64,000 nucleotides of DNA from contig MGTT01000027.1 of the NCBI GenBank assembly GCA_001799575.1, positions 1-64,000 of the forward strand, read 5' to 3'. The notes below the pieces were generated by a model that saw nothing but the letters and a program-made list of their open reading frames with translations, did not search any database and was not told the origin of the DNA. Position numbers and translations under genes: made by a program. Position 1 is the first letter of the stretch. The number at the start of each line of letters is the position of its first letter. This document shows positions 1 to 8,774 of this stretch, in pieces. Source of the DNA: Elusimicrobia bacterium GWA2_56_46 (GTDB lineage: Bacteria; Elusimicrobiota; Elusimicrobia; Elusimicrobiales; UBA9959).

Positions 1-99
1 CCTTTTAAAAGGAAAAGGAGGTTTTAGCATTTAACCGGACATTTCTATTTGCCGCAAACAGGACATTTTAAAAAAATTTCTACAAAAAAAATTTCTCTT
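1..99. other. Gene-free leader with repeated GGACATTT words
   Basis: No gene is visible. The stretch is A/T-rich with poly-A/T runs. The words CCGGACATTT and ACAGGACATTTT occur about 26 bases apart, a spacing reminiscent of the repeated ends of some insertion sequences, but no transposase lies in the window here, so this is only a possible IS-end remnant. Confidence 0.25.
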
Positions 100-129
100 T
101 TGACCGCGCGCCGCCTAAAGAACTATAAT
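100..129 (+). promoter_or_regulatory. Sigma70-type promoter of the DUF47-pit operon
   Basis: TTGACC at 100-105 and a perfect TATAAT at 124-129 are separated by 18 bases. Transcription would start near 136, leaving a leader of about 38 bases that contains AGGAG at 162-166, seven bases before the ATG at 174. Confidence 0.75.
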
Positions 130-173
130 TGATTATATTCTAAATCCCCGGAATATTCAAAAGGAGAATCAGC

Positions 174-800
174 ATGGCCTTTAACTTCATACCTAAAGAA
201 CTCAAGTTTTTCGATTTTCTCAATCTCCAGGCGGACAATATCGTAAAAGCGGCGGACTGCTTCAAGTCCGCGGTGAAAAAAGGCGAGTTTGACGAGGAAG
301 TGGTAAAAAAGATCAAGGACTACGAGCATGAAGGCGACACGCTCTCCCACGAGATAGTGGATATGCTTAACCGCACTTTTATAACGCCCATAGACCGCGA
401 AGACATCTACGCCCTGGCCAATACCCTGGACGATATTGTGGATATGATAAATTCCATGTCCAACCGCATAAAACTTTATAAACTTAACGCCAACGACGAA
501 TACATGGTGCAGTTCGCGGACACCATAGACCAGTCGGCGCACGCGCTTTGCGACGCGGTAAAGCATATGCACGACACTAAGCGCTGCCGCCGGGTTCTGG
601 ATTACTGCATAGAGGTGAACCGCCTGGAGAACATAGGCGACCAGATCCGGGAAAAAGCGATAAGCCATCTTTTCGAAGCCGAAAAAGACCCGATCATGGT
701 CATTAAATGGAAAGAAATTTACGAGGTGGCCGAGAGCACCCTGGACACCTGCGAGCACGTGGCGAAAGTCATCGAGTCCATACTGGTGAAAAATGGATAG
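174..800 (+). CDS. DUF47 family (PhoU-like) protein
   Basis: A 208-residue, all-helical, strongly charged cytoplasmic protein of the DUF47/TIGR00153 family. Family members are distant PhoU relatives encoded next to Pit-type phosphate permeases and thought to modulate them. The family signature is visible as the D-x-E-H-E-G-D segment (residues 49-54 region, DYEHEGDTLSH) followed by ITPIDREDIYALANTLDDIVD, the metal-binding E/D-rich helices. The ATG at 174 has a good ribosome-binding site, AGGAG seven bases upstream. It overlaps the following phosphate transporter by 8 bases, so the two are translationally coupled and probably form one transport unit. Confidence 0.9.
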   Translation: MAFNFIPKELKFFDFLNLQADNIVKAADCFKSAVKKGEFDEEVVKKIKDYEHEGDTLSHEIVDMLNRTFITPIDREDIYALANTLDDIVDMINSMSNRIKLYKLNANDEYMVQFADTIDQSAHALCDAVKHMHDTKRCRRVLDYCIEVNRLENIGDQIREKAISHLFEAEKDPIMVIKWKEIYEVAESTLDTCEHVAKVIESILVKNG

Positions 801-1797
801 CACTTTACTGGCGGTAACAGGCCTGATAATTCTGGCTCTGGTCTTCGACTATCTTAACGGCTTCCATGACGCCGCTAATTCCATCGCGACCATAGTTTCC
901 ACGCGGGTGCTTTCGCCGCGCCAGGCTGTCCTCTGGGCGGCGTTCTTCAACGTAGTGGCTTTCTTCATCTTCAATCACGAAGTGGCCAAGACCATGGGGA
1001 AAGGAATAGTCGAAATCAGCGTGATAGACAGCCATGTCATCTTCGGCACCCTGATGGGCGCCTGCGCCTGGAATATACTTACCTGGTATTACGGCCTGCC
1101 CTCAAGCTCGTCACACGCTCTCATGGGGGGACTGGCCGGCGCGGCGGTGGTAAAAGCCGGAACCGGAGTCCTTGTAATGAGCGGTATATTGAAAGTGCTG
1201 CTTTTTATCGTACTTTCCCCTCTGCTGGGCATGGCGCTGGGACTGCTGTTCGGGGTGGCGGTTTACCGTCTGGCCAGCAAGAGCACGCCAAGCAAGGTGG
1301 ATCATCTGTTCCGCAGCGGACAGTTATTGTCGGCGGCGGCTTACAGCCTGGGCCACGGCGGGAATGACGCGCAAAAGACCATGGGTGTGATAACGGGCTT
1401 GTTATACAGCGCCGGTTACCTGGGCGGAAAATTCGAAGTTCCAGGCTGGGTGGCGATCGCCTGCTACGCGGCCATGGGCCTTGGCACCATGTCGGGCGGC
1501 TGGCGCATCGTAAAGACCATGGGACATAAGATCTCCAAATTGAAACCGGTGGACGGGTTCTGCGCGGAGTCAGGCGCGGCCGCCACGCTCTACCTGGCTT
1601 CTTCGATGGGAGTGCCGGTAAGCACCACACACACGATAACCGGAGCGATCATGGGTGTGGGGACTATGAAGCGCTTCAGCGCGGTGAAATGGGGAGTGGC
1701 GGGACAGATCGTCTGGGCCTGGCTGCTGACCATCCCGGGGTCGGCGCTCATCTCCGCCGTCTTCTACGAAGCATCCATCCTGTTATTCCGTAAATAA
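793..1797 (+). CDS. pit: Inorganic phosphate transporter, Pit family
   Basis: A 334-residue inner-membrane permease of the PiT family, which couples phosphate (usually as a metal-phosphate complex) uptake to the proton or sodium gradient. The two family signature repeats are visible: GFHDAANSIATIVSTR near residue 24 and GHGGNDAQKTMGVIT near residue 190. Roughly ten hydrophobic segments are present, and the length is that of the short bacterial/archaeal PiT form. The start overlaps the DUF47 gene by 8 bases. It ends 12 bases before the convergent flavoprotein gene; I see no clear hairpin terminator between them. Confidence 0.93.
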   Translation: MDSTLLAVTGLIILALVFDYLNGFHDAANSIATIVSTRVLSPRQAVLWAAFFNVVAFFIFNHEVAKTMGKGIVEISVIDSHVIFGTLMGACAWNILTWYYGLPSSSSHALMGGLAGAAVVKAGTGVLVMSGILKVLLFIVLSPLLGMALGLLFGVAVYRLASKSTPSKVDHLFRSGQLLSAAAYSLGHGGNDAQKTMGVITGLLYSAGYLGGKFEVPGWVAIACYAAMGLGTMSGGWRIVKTMGHKISKLKPVDGFCAESGAAATLYLASSMGVPVSTTHTITGAIMGVGTMKRFSAVKWGVAGQIVWAWLLTIPGSALISAVFYEASILLFRK

Positions 1798-1809
1798 GGA
1801 GCCGTATTT

Positions 1810-3081
1810 TCAGCGTCCCGCGGCGTGTCTGCCGGCCAGGAGGCCGGAGGTCCAGGCAAAATGGAGATTATAACCGCCGGAATCGGCGTCGGTGTCAAGC
1901 AGTTCGCCGGTGATAAACAAGCCTTTCACTTTCAGCGAACCGAAAGTGCCGGGCGAGACTTCGGAAACCGGCACCCCCCCGGCAGCCGTCATGGCGGCCT
2001 CAAAATCCAGCGGCCCCGCCAGTTGCAGTTCAAAACCTTTTAAAAGGCCGACGAACTCTGAAAACACGCGCTCGGGAACGGCGCTTACCAGTTTATCGGG
2101 GCCGGCTTTTGCCAGGTCGGAGAGAAGAAGCAACAAGCGTTCGTCCGCCAGGCCGCGCATGAAATCCCTCCAAAACCTGTTTTCCATGTTTTGACGGCGC
2201 TCGCGCATGAACGCGGCGAATGTTTTCCCGTCGTACTCCGGGAACAGATCGATACGGCATTTTACCGGGCCGGACTTGAGCGCGAACACCGCTTTCCGGC
2301 TCAGATCCAGGATCACGGGGCCCGAAAGGCCGTACTTCGTGAACAGGATCTCCCCGCAGGCGCGGGCCAGAACTCCGCCGTCCGACAGAAGCTCCACGGC
2401 GGCCTGGGTTCGTACTCCCTCAACCTGTTTTATGAATTTTTCTTTCACCTTGAGGGGAACAAGAACCGGCAGCGGCGCGTTCACCGTGTGTCCCAGGGCG
2501 CGAGCCAGTTCATAGCCGAGAGCGGAGCCGCCTATCTGCGGATAAGCGGGGCCGCCCGCGGCAAGGATGACGGCGTCGCAGTTGAGCGCCGTCACAGATC
2601 CGGGCGCGGCTTTTTTCCCCCAGCTCGGCGGCACGGCCCGGATGGACACTTCAAATCCGGACGGAATTTTTTTCACACCCACCGCTTCGGTCAGGAGCTT
2701 GATCTCCACGGCCTTGCCTGTAATAAAATTCACCAGGACACCTGCCACATCGGCGGCTTTCAGGGAACGGGGAAAAATTCTGCCGTCGGGATCCTGCACG
2801 GTCAAAAGGCCGAGGCTTGCGAAAAAATCCCGGATCTCGGCCGGCGGGAGTATCTTTAAGACTTTCTCTATAAAACCGGCGGTTCCGCCGTGATAACGCT
2901 CCGGAGAGAGCCGCGCGTTGGTAAGATTGCATTTTCCGGCGCCGGTGGAAAGGATCTTCCGTCCGGGGACATGGTTCTTTTCCAGCACCGTAACGCGCGC
3001 CCCCGCCTCGGCCGCCGCGCAGGCGGCCGCCAGCCCCGAAGCCCCCGCGCCAATGATGACAATATGCTTTATATCTTTCAT
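1810..3081 (-). CDS. HI0933-like NAD(P)/FAD-dependent oxidoreductase
   Basis: A 423-residue soluble flavoprotein of the HI0933/BaiN (YhiN) family. The N-terminal FAD-binding Rossmann motif is IIGAGASGLAAACAAAEAGA (residues 9-28) and the family motif GRKILSTGAGKCNLTNA follows near residue 41. The C-terminal return to the FAD fold is visible as GLFITGELLDTDADSGGYNL, with the typical W-A-SG-AG end. The physiological substrate of most family members is unknown, so no reaction is assigned. It lies 83 bases downstream of the aldolase gene on the same strand; the space between them holds two hairpins, so co-transcription would be partial. Confidence 0.88.
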   Translation of the reverse strand: MKDIKHIVIIGAGASGLAAACAAAEAGARVTVLEKNHVPGRKILSTGAGKCNLTNARLSPERYHGGTAGFIEKVLKILPPAEIRDFFASLGLLTVQDPDGRIFPRSLKAADVAGVLVNFITGKAVEIKLLTEAVGVKKIPSGFEVSIRAVPPSWGKKAAPGSVTALNCDAVILAAGGPAYPQIGGSALGYELARALGHTVNAPLPVLVPLKVKEKFIKQVEGVRTQAAVELLSDGGVLARACGEILFTKYGLSGPVILDLSRKAVFALKSGPVKCRIDLFPEYDGKTFAAFMRERRQNMENRFWRDFMRGLADERLLLLLSDLAKAGPDKLVSAVPERVFSEFVGLLKGFELQLAGPLDFEAAMTAAGGVPVSEVSPGTFGSLKVKGLFITGELLDTDADSGGYNLHFAWTSGLLAGRHAAGR

Positions 3082-3084
3082 AAA

Positions 3085-3145
3085 ACGGACGAGGGATGAA
3101 GCAAAAAATTATTGTTTCATCCCTCAGCCCTCATCCTTCCGAATT
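3085..3145. repeat. Degenerate GGATGAGGG-type repeat tract with hairpin
   Basis: GAGGGATGAA at 3091 and TTCATCCCTC ending at 3125 form a 10-bp stem, extended by a G-T pair and three more pairs. Imperfect copies of (A)GGATGAGGG continue to 3138. The same words appear before kdsD near 57240-57270. Confidence 0.55.
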
Positions 3146-3162
3146 CATCCCAAGGAATTCGG
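3139..3162 (-). terminator. Hairpin just after the aldolase stop codon
   Basis: CCGAATTC and GAATTCGG form a perfect 8-bp stem with an 8-base loop, ending two bases from the aldolase stop codon. No U-run follows directly, so it may attenuate or protect the mRNA 3' end rather than act as a strong intrinsic terminator. Confidence 0.4.
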
Positions 3163-3163
3163 C

Positions 3164-4156
3164 TTACGCCCTGTCCGCGGAACCCAGCACGTTTTTATTC
3201 TTGTCCATATACATCTTTATCAGCTCTTCCCTGGCGGGGCCCAGGTATTTGCGGGGATCGAACTCGCCCGGTTTCTCGGCGAACACTTTCCTGATAACGG
3301 CGGTCATCACCAGCCGGCCGTCGGAATCTATATTGATCTTGCACACCGCGGACTTGGCCGCTTTGCGGAGCTGCTCGGCCGAAACGCCCACGGCCCCCTC
3401 CATCTTGCCGCCGTACTTGTTTATCATGTCGATATAGCTGTTCAGCACCGAGGAAGCGCCGTGCAGAACTATCGGGAAGCCGGGGATGCGCTTTTCAACT
3501 TCTTCCAGGATGTCGAAACGGAGCGGCGGCGCGGATTCGCCGGGCTTCACCTTGAACTTGAACGCGCCGTGGCTGGTGCCGATGGAAATGGCGAGAGAGT
3601 CCACCCCGGTGCGCTTCACGAAATCCTCCACCTGCGCGGGTTCGGTGTAATGCGTATGCTCCGAAGACACTTCGTCCTCTATGCCGGCAAGAACCCCAAG
3701 CTCGCCCTCAACCGTAACGTCGAACTGGTGCGCGTATTCCACCACCTGCCTGGTGAGTCTGATATTCTCCTCGTAAGGCAGGTGTGAGCCGTCTATCATG
3801 ACGGAAGAGAAACCGTTCTCTATGCAGGACTTGCACAGTTCGAAAGAATCACCGTGATCCAGGTGCAGGGCCGTCGGCACCGCGCCTCCGGGCATTTCCT
3901 TGATCATCTCCATGGCGCCGCGAGCCATCCATCTGAGCAGGGTGGGATTGGCGTATTCGCGCGCGCCTTTAGAGATCTGAAGTATCACCGGGGAGCGGCT
4001 TTTAACGCAGGCGGTAAGAATGGCCTGGAGCTGCTCCATATTATTGAAATTATACGCCGGCACGGCATAGCCTTCCTTATTGGCCTTCGCGAACATCTCC
4101 CTGGTGTTCACGAATCCAAGCTCTTTATAGGACACGGTTCTGGTCGCGGTCGTCAT
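3164..4156 (-). CDS. fba: Class II fructose-bisphosphate aldolase
   Basis: A 330-residue cytoplasmic, zinc-dependent aldolase that interconverts fructose 1,6-bisphosphate with glyceraldehyde-3-phosphate and dihydroxyacetone phosphate. Family marks are PAYNFNN near the start, the LHLDHGDSFE zinc/active-site segment, VEGELG, the SLAISIGTSHG loop, VLHGASS and the KINIDSDGR segment. The ATG at 4156 is chosen because GGAGG lies eight bases upstream; an in-frame ATG at 4171 would overlap that ribosome-binding site. It is transcribed away from the transketolase gene, so central carbon genes share one divergent control region. Confidence 0.93.
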   Translation of the reverse strand: MTTATRTVSYKELGFVNTREMFAKANKEGYAVPAYNFNNMEQLQAILTACVKSRSPVILQISKGAREYANPTLLRWMARGAMEMIKEMPGGAVPTALHLDHGDSFELCKSCIENGFSSVMIDGSHLPYEENIRLTRQVVEYAHQFDVTVEGELGVLAGIEDEVSSEHTHYTEPAQVEDFVKRTGVDSLAISIGTSHGAFKFKVKPGESAPPLRFDILEEVEKRIPGFPIVLHGASSVLNSYIDMINKYGGKMEGAVGVSAEQLRKAAKSAVCKINIDSDGRLVMTAVIRKVFAEKPGEFDPRKYLGPAREELIKMYMDKNKNVLGSADRA

Positions 4157-4193
4157 GAAATATGCCTCCATTCTGGTCTTGAACTTGAAAACA

Positions 4194-4223
4194 ATTATAA
4201 TATTTTGCCCCCGTAAAAGCCAA
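4194..4223 (-). promoter_or_regulatory. Probable promoter of fba
   Basis: Read on the minus strand, TTGGCT and TATAAT are separated by 18 bases. The predicted start lies about 30 bases upstream of the fba ATG. Confidence 0.5.
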
Positions 4224-4297
4224 TCCGCGCGCCAGGCGCGAGCCTTTCACCCGCATAATTTGCTAGAATCATATGGTAGCGGCCGGGGAAATTGTCA

Positions 4298-6685
4298 ATG
4301 ACGGAAACAAAAATATTCTTTAACGGCGTAAAGCCGTCCAAATTCGCCCTGAACCAGCGCCGCGCCAATTATTACGACGTTTCCGACATCATCATGAACG
4401 CGCAGTACAAGGTTCAGGACGACGAGATCAAGGCCCTTGAGGACATAGATCTCATATACCGCACGCTGGTCGCGATCCTTTACAACTTCGCCCCCCTCTC
4501 CGGGCATCCGGGCGGCAGCATCTCTTCCGGACGGATAGCCCAGAGCCTGCTGTTCAATTCCATGGACTATGATTTTTTCGACCCCCGGCGCGAAAACAAC
4601 GATATGATCGTTTACGCGGCAGGCCATAAAGCCATGGGGCTGTACGCCCTCTGGGCGCTCCGCAACGAACTTGTCCGCGCCGCCGGCCCCGCGAAGATGC
4701 CGGAAGAAAAATTCCAGCTTCGTTTCGAGGATCTACTGGGCTTCCGGCGCAACCCGGCCTCCGACACTCCGCTTTTCAAAAAGTTCAATTCCAAAGCGCT
4801 GGACGGCCATCCGACCCCCCGCACCCCTTTCGTCAAGACAGCCACCGGCGCGTCCGGAGTCGGAGTCGGCGCGGGCGCGGGTCTGGCCCTGGGCGCGATG
4901 GACGTCTACGGCGGCGCCGCCCCCATGGTCCATATGATCGAGGGCGAGGGCGGCATGACGGCCGGACGCGCGGCGGAAACGATGGCCGCGGCCGCCACGG
5001 CGCAGCTTTCCAATCTCGTAATGCATGTGGACTGGAACCAGGCCTCCATAGACTCCAATCACGTCTGCCCCGAGAACTCCCGGCCGGGAGATTACGTGCA
5101 ATGGTCTCCGGACGAGCTGGCCTACATGAACGATTGGAACGTGATCTACGTCTCCAACGGGCACGATTTTTTCCAGATCCTCACCGCCCAGAAATTCGCC
5201 GCCAATCAAAGCGACACCAGGCAGCCTACGGCCATAATCTATCGCACGGTCAAAGGCTGGAAATACGGCATAGAGGGCCGGGCCGCCCACGGAGCCGGTC
5301 ATAAGTTCTCCTCGGACGGCTATTACGGGACGCTTAATGAATTTGAGGAAAAATTCGAAGTCAGGCTGCCCCGCTATTGCGCCGCGAAACCCACGGCGGA
5401 GGCGGTGGAAGAGTGCTTCCACGACACTCTGATGGCCATAAGAAAAGTCATCGGATCCGCGCATGCGCTGTCCAGGTTCGCCCTGGACCGGATCGAAGCC
5501 TCAAAAGAGCGGCTTGAAGCCCGGGGCAGAACGCCCAGGGCCGGCGCCCCCTCCACTGAAAAAGCCTATAACGTCAAAGTCTCGGAACCGCCGGACACTC
5601 TAAAATTCCAGCCCGGAACCGAGATAACCCTGCGGGAAACGCTCTCGCTGGCGCTTAATCACATAAACCATCTGACGGGCGGGGCGGTTATGGTCTCGGC
5701 GGCGGATCTTTACGTTTCGACCAGCGTCAACCTGGCGGGCAGGGGGTTTGGAAAAGGATTTTATAACTCCGTCGCAAATCCCGCCTCCAGACTCATCCCG
5801 GCCGGCGGCATCTGTGAAGACGCCATGGGCGCCATAGCTTCGGGGCTGTCCAGCTTCGGCCGGCATATCGGCGCGGCGTCCTCCTACTCCGCTTTCATCG
5901 CTCCGCTGGAACATGTGGCCGCGCGCCTGCACGTGATCGGCCAGGAGAACCGCAAGGCTGTGGACGGCAGGCCTTACGACGCTTTTATCATGGTCAACGC
6001 CCACGCCGGCGTTAAGACCGGAGAGGACGGCCCCACGCACGCGGATATCCAGTCGCTGCAGCTCCTGGAAGGGAACTTTCCAAAAGGCTCCCTGATCACG
6101 CTCACGCCCTGGGAACCGGCTGAGATCTGGCCGCTCCTGGCCGAAGCCCTGAACCGGCGCCCCGCGGTCATCGCTCCGTTCGTCACCCGCCCGCCTGAAA
6201 AAGTCTTTGACCGCGCCGCCATGGGCCTCCCCCCCGCCGAAGAGGCCGCCAAAGGCGCCTACTATTTTCTGCGATCCAACCCCCAAAAAAAACATCACGG
6301 CACCATAGTGCTCCAGGGCAGCGGGGTGGCGGCCGTCTTCGCCCACGAAGTGCTTCCCAAAATAAAGGAGGCGGGGCTGAACCTGAACGTTCTCTACGCG
6401 GCCTCCAGAGATCTCTTTGAACTTCTGGACGAGGAAGAAAAGGAAAGGATATTTCCCGAAAAACTGGCGCTGGAAGCCATGGGAATAACCGACTTCACGC
6501 TGCCCACCATGCGCTACTGGATCAGGTCTGGAGAAGGTATCGTCCGTACGCTCCACCCGTTCCGGAAAGGACATTATCCGGGCAGCGGCAAGGCGGGCGA
6601 TGTACTCAGGGAAACGGGACTGGACGCGGCGGCGCAGTTCAGGGCGGTAAAGGATTACGCGGAATATATCGCGGGCAAAAAATAA
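4298..6685 (+). CDS. tkt: Transketolase, long form
   Basis: About 795 residues, cytoplasmic, thiamine-diphosphate dependent. It would move two-carbon ketol units between sugar phosphates in the pentose phosphate pathway. Family marks are SGHPGGS near residue 68, the ThDP/Mg site GEGGMTAGRAAE...HVDWNQAS near 214-250 and GEDGPTHAD near 575 in the pyrimidine-binding domain. It is well over 100 residues longer than common transketolases; a linker near residues 360-450 is expanded. The length resembles phosphoketolase, but the GEDGPTH motif favours transketolase. An upstream TTG at 4292 is in frame; the ATG at 4298 is preferred because GGGGAA lies seven bases before it. It heads an operon with the PPC-domain protein and era. 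Confidence 0.85.
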   Translation: MTETKIFFNGVKPSKFALNQRRANYYDVSDIIMNAQYKVQDDEIKALEDIDLIYRTLVAILYNFAPLSGHPGGSISSGRIAQSLLFNSMDYDFFDPRRENNDMIVYAAGHKAMGLYALWALRNELVRAAGPAKMPEEKFQLRFEDLLGFRRNPASDTPLFKKFNSKALDGHPTPRTPFVKTATGASGVGVGAGAGLALGAMDVYGGAAPMVHMIEGEGGMTAGRAAETMAAAATAQLSNLVMHVDWNQASIDSNHVCPENSRPGDYVQWSPDELAYMNDWNVIYVSNGHDFFQILTAQKFAANQSDTRQPTAIIYRTVKGWKYGIEGRAAHGAGHKFSSDGYYGTLNEFEEKFEVRLPRYCAAKPTAEAVEECFHDTLMAIRKVIGSAHALSRFALDRIEASKERLEARGRTPRAGAPSTEKAYNVKVSEPPDTLKFQPGTEITLRETLSLALNHINHLTGGAVMVSAADLYVSTSVNLAGRGFGKGFYNSVANPASRLIPAGGICEDAMGAIASGLSSFGRHIGAASSYSAFIAPLEHVAARLHVIGQENRKAVDGRPYDAFIMVNAHAGVKTGEDGPTHADIQSLQLLEGNFPKGSLITLTPWEPAEIWPLLAEALNRRPAVIAPFVTRPPEKVFDRAAMGLPPAEEAAKGAYYFLRSNPQKKHHGTIVLQGSGVAAVFAHEVLPKIKEAGLNLNVLYAASRDLFELLDEEEKERIFPEKLALEAMGITDFTLPTMRYWIRSGEGIVRTLHPFRKGHYPGSGKAGDVLRETGLDAAAQFRAVKDYAEYIAGKK

Positions 6686-6698
6686 CGGAGGTTGCACC

Positions 6699-7154
6699 AT
6701 GACGACACAAGTTCAGGAAAAACCCTATCTGACCGGACGGGCTTTTATGTTCAGTCTCAGCAAAGGCGAAGACCTGCTGCAGGCCGTCCAGTATTTCTGC
6801 CATCACCATCAGGTCCGCTGCGGCCTCATAACCGCCATAGGCGCCGTCGAGCGCGCCACGTTCGGCGTCTACGACCAGAAAGCGAAAAAATACATCAAAA
6901 TAAATCTTGAAAAAGAACTGGAGATCCTGTCGCTTTCCGGCAACGTCAGCCTTTTCGACGACAAACCCATGGTGCACGCTCATATAATGTTCTCCGACAT
7001 GGAAGGCAAGGCTTACGGCGGCCACCTGATGGGCGGAACCCGGGTCTTCAGCCTGGAAGTATTCATCCAGGAACTCACCGGAGATCTGAAAGTCCGCAAA
7101 CTTGAAAAAGCGACACAGCTCCCCCTCTGGACCAACCCGCTCTGCCTGAAGTAA
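6699..7154 (+). CDS. PPC-domain (DUF296) protein
   Basis: A 151-residue soluble protein consisting of a single PPC/DUF296 domain, the fold shared with plant AHL DNA-binding proteins and many bacterial proteins of unknown role. Visible marks are the SLSKGEDLLQAVQ start, GLITAIGAVERATFGVYD, and the HAHIMFSDMEGKAYGGHLM histidine cluster, which in solved homologues can bind metal. A ribosome-binding site (GGAGG) precedes the ATG. It sits 13 bases after transketolase and overlaps era by one base (TAATG). The context does not reveal its function; a DNA-binding role is only inferred from the family. Confidence 0.82.
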   Translation: MTTQVQEKPYLTGRAFMFSLSKGEDLLQAVQYFCHHHQVRCGLITAIGAVERATFGVYDQKAKKYIKINLEKELEILSLSGNVSLFDDKPMVHAHIMFSDMEGKAYGGHLMGGTRVFSLEVFIQELTGDLKVRKLEKATQLPLWTNPLCLK

Positions 7155-8080
7155 TGAGCGAACTTCAGCCGGCAAAAGACGGCGGTTTCCGGTCAGGCTT
7201 CGTAGCCATCACGGGACTGCCGAACGTCGGGAAATCCACGCTGCTGAACGCCCTCCTCGGCGCCAGACTCTCCATCGTCTCCCCCAAACCTCAGACCACC
7301 CGCAACAATATCATCGGCATACTGAACACACCCGGACACCAGACGGTATTCGTGGACACCCCGGGCATGCTCACCCCGCGCAACCTTTTCGAAAAAAGCA
7401 TGTCCGGAGCCATAAAGCGGGCGGCGACTGAGGAAAGCGACGCCGCGCTCCTGGTGGTGGAACCGCGCGTCCCTCCGGCCGATAAACTGGATTTTTTTGA
7501 AAAATTCAGATTCGTCTCCGCCCCCCTGTATCTGGTCGTGAACAAGATCGACACCTGCGCGAAGAACGCGGCCGAAGCCGGGAAGACGGCGGAATTTTTC
7601 GCCGCCATGCTGCCCGTCAAAAAGAATTTTTTTGTCTCGGCCCTGGGCGGACAGGGCATAAAAGAACTGAAAGCGGAGATCCTCGCGGCCATGCCGGAGC
7701 ATCCGCCGTATTACCCGGACGACCGGATAACCGACCGCATGGAACGTTTCTACGCGGCTGAAGTCATCCGCGAGCAGATCTTCAGCCTCTTCACGGAAGA
7801 GATCCCCTACGCCTCCGCCGTGGAAATAGAGGTCTTCCGGGAAACGGAAGGGATGCCGGACTATATCCTGGCGGCCATACACGTGGCCCGGCAAACTCAG
7901 AAACCGATCCTCATAGGGAAAGGCGGCCGGCAGATACGGATCTTAAGGGAAGCGGCGCAGGCCGCGCTGGCGAAGTTCCTGGGCCGTCCCGTAAAGCTGG
8001 AGCTGCAGGTTAAAGTCACGCCCGACTGGCAGAACAACCTGCATTTTCTCCAGGACATCGGCTTTTATGAGAAAAAGTAG
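7154..8080 (+). CDS. era: GTPase Era
   Basis: A 308-residue essential-type GTPase that binds 16S rRNA 3' end and helps 30S subunit maturation. The G domain shows G1 GLPNVGKST (residues 21-29), the G2 TTR region, G3 DTPGM, and G4 NKID. The C-terminal KH domain carries the RNA-binding turn ILIGKGGRQIRILR near residues 252-265. Length is normal. It begins one base inside the stop of the PPC gene and its own 3' end overlaps the next membrane-protein gene by 14 bases, showing tight translational coupling. Confidence 0.95.
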   Translation: MSELQPAKDGGFRSGFVAITGLPNVGKSTLLNALLGARLSIVSPKPQTTRNNIIGILNTPGHQTVFVDTPGMLTPRNLFEKSMSGAIKRAATEESDAALLVVEPRVPPADKLDFFEKFRFVSAPLYLVVNKIDTCAKNAAEAGKTAEFFAAMLPVKKNFFVSALGGQGIKELKAEILAAMPEHPPYYPDDRITDRMERFYAAEVIREQIFSLFTEEIPYASAVEIEVFRETEGMPDYILAAIHVARQTQKPILIGKGGRQIRILREAAQAALAKFLGRPVKLELQVKVTPDWQNNLHFLQDIGFYEKK

Positions 8081-8537
8081 TTCTTTTTTTTACGCCCTGT
8101 CGCTTTACACGCTCATTTCGGTCTTTTTTACAGCCGCGCAGTATCTGCTTGCGGGCGCGCTGATCTACTTTCTTTTTCAGTTCGTGAACCTGTCGCTGGG
8201 GCCGGACAGGCTGTATCTGGTAAAAGCCTCGGCGTATGATTCCGCCGGTTTCGCTTTTTTAACGGTCACGAACACTATCCTGCAATACTATCTCGCGAGC
8301 CTTCTGGCCCGCAATCTGAAAGGCCGCACTGCGCTTTTCGGGATCCTTCTGCTTTCGGCCGCCGTAGCCGATATTTTTTTCCTCAAGCTGTCGGCCCGCT
8401 CAAGTTTCGGTTCCTATACGTTCGCGAGCTTTCCGCTCATAGTTTCCTACCTGCTGGGCGGCGTAATGGGCCTCCTCCAGAAAGAAGAAGAAAACCCATT
8501 CCACAACTCCAGGCTGAACCTCTTCCGGATAGACTGA
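8067..8537 (+). CDS. Small membrane protein, unknown function
   Basis: A 156-residue protein that I do not recognise. It has about four hydrophobic segments (residues 8-40, 58-80, 88-108 and 120-140) and a short charged C-terminus, so an inner-membrane location is likely. It starts inside the last codons of era, with a 14-base overlap in another frame, and is therefore expected to be translated with era. The unusual Phe/Leu richness fits a polytopic membrane protein. A palindromic repeat begins about 20 bases after its stop and may end the transcript. Confidence 0.65.
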   Translation: MRKSSSFFYALSLYTLISVFFTAAQYLLAGALIYFLFQFVNLSLGPDRLYLVKASAYDSAGFAFLTVTNTILQYYLASLLARNLKGRTALFGILLLSAAVADIFFLKLSARSSFGSYTFASFPLIVSYLLGGVMGLLQKEEENPFHNSRLNLFRID

Positions 8538-8556
8538 CCCCGCTAGACTGATTGGC

Positions 8557-8700
8557 TTTGTGTTATAGAACCGCAGGATAGTAAAGCGGGGGCCTGCCGG
8601 GGTGAGGCCTTTTCGCGTTCCATCGGCGGCCTGCTGGTTCGAAAAGGCCTCACCCCGCCACCCCGCGTTAAACTTACACACATGATGATCGCTCGGCGGT
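8557..8700 (-). repeat. Palindromic repeat A, copy 1
   Basis: About 140 bases, matching three other copies (12083-12225, 14774-14919, 16095-16241) in opposite orientation. Core arms are GGGGTGAGGCCTTTTCG and CGAAAAGGCCTCACCCC around a ~27-base centre. It lies between convergent genes and no ORF spans it convincingly. Confidence 0.85.
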
Positions 8701-8774
8701 ATTCCTCGGCAATAAATAACAGGCCGCTGCCCTTGTTTTCACTTTATCGCCTAGTGTTCGTGGAGTATTGGATA

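Noticed and set aside
1-99. A complete insertion sequence at the window start
   Set aside because: Only two GGACATTT words are present and no transposase is visible; the remainder lies outside the window.
4298-6685. Phosphoketolase instead of transketolase, suggested by length
   Set aside because: The GEDGPTH pyrimidine-domain motif and the GEGG...D-N ThDP site are of transketolase type.
5600-6700. 366-codon minus-strand frame opposite transketolase
   Set aside because: Shadow of a gene with clear transketolase motifs.
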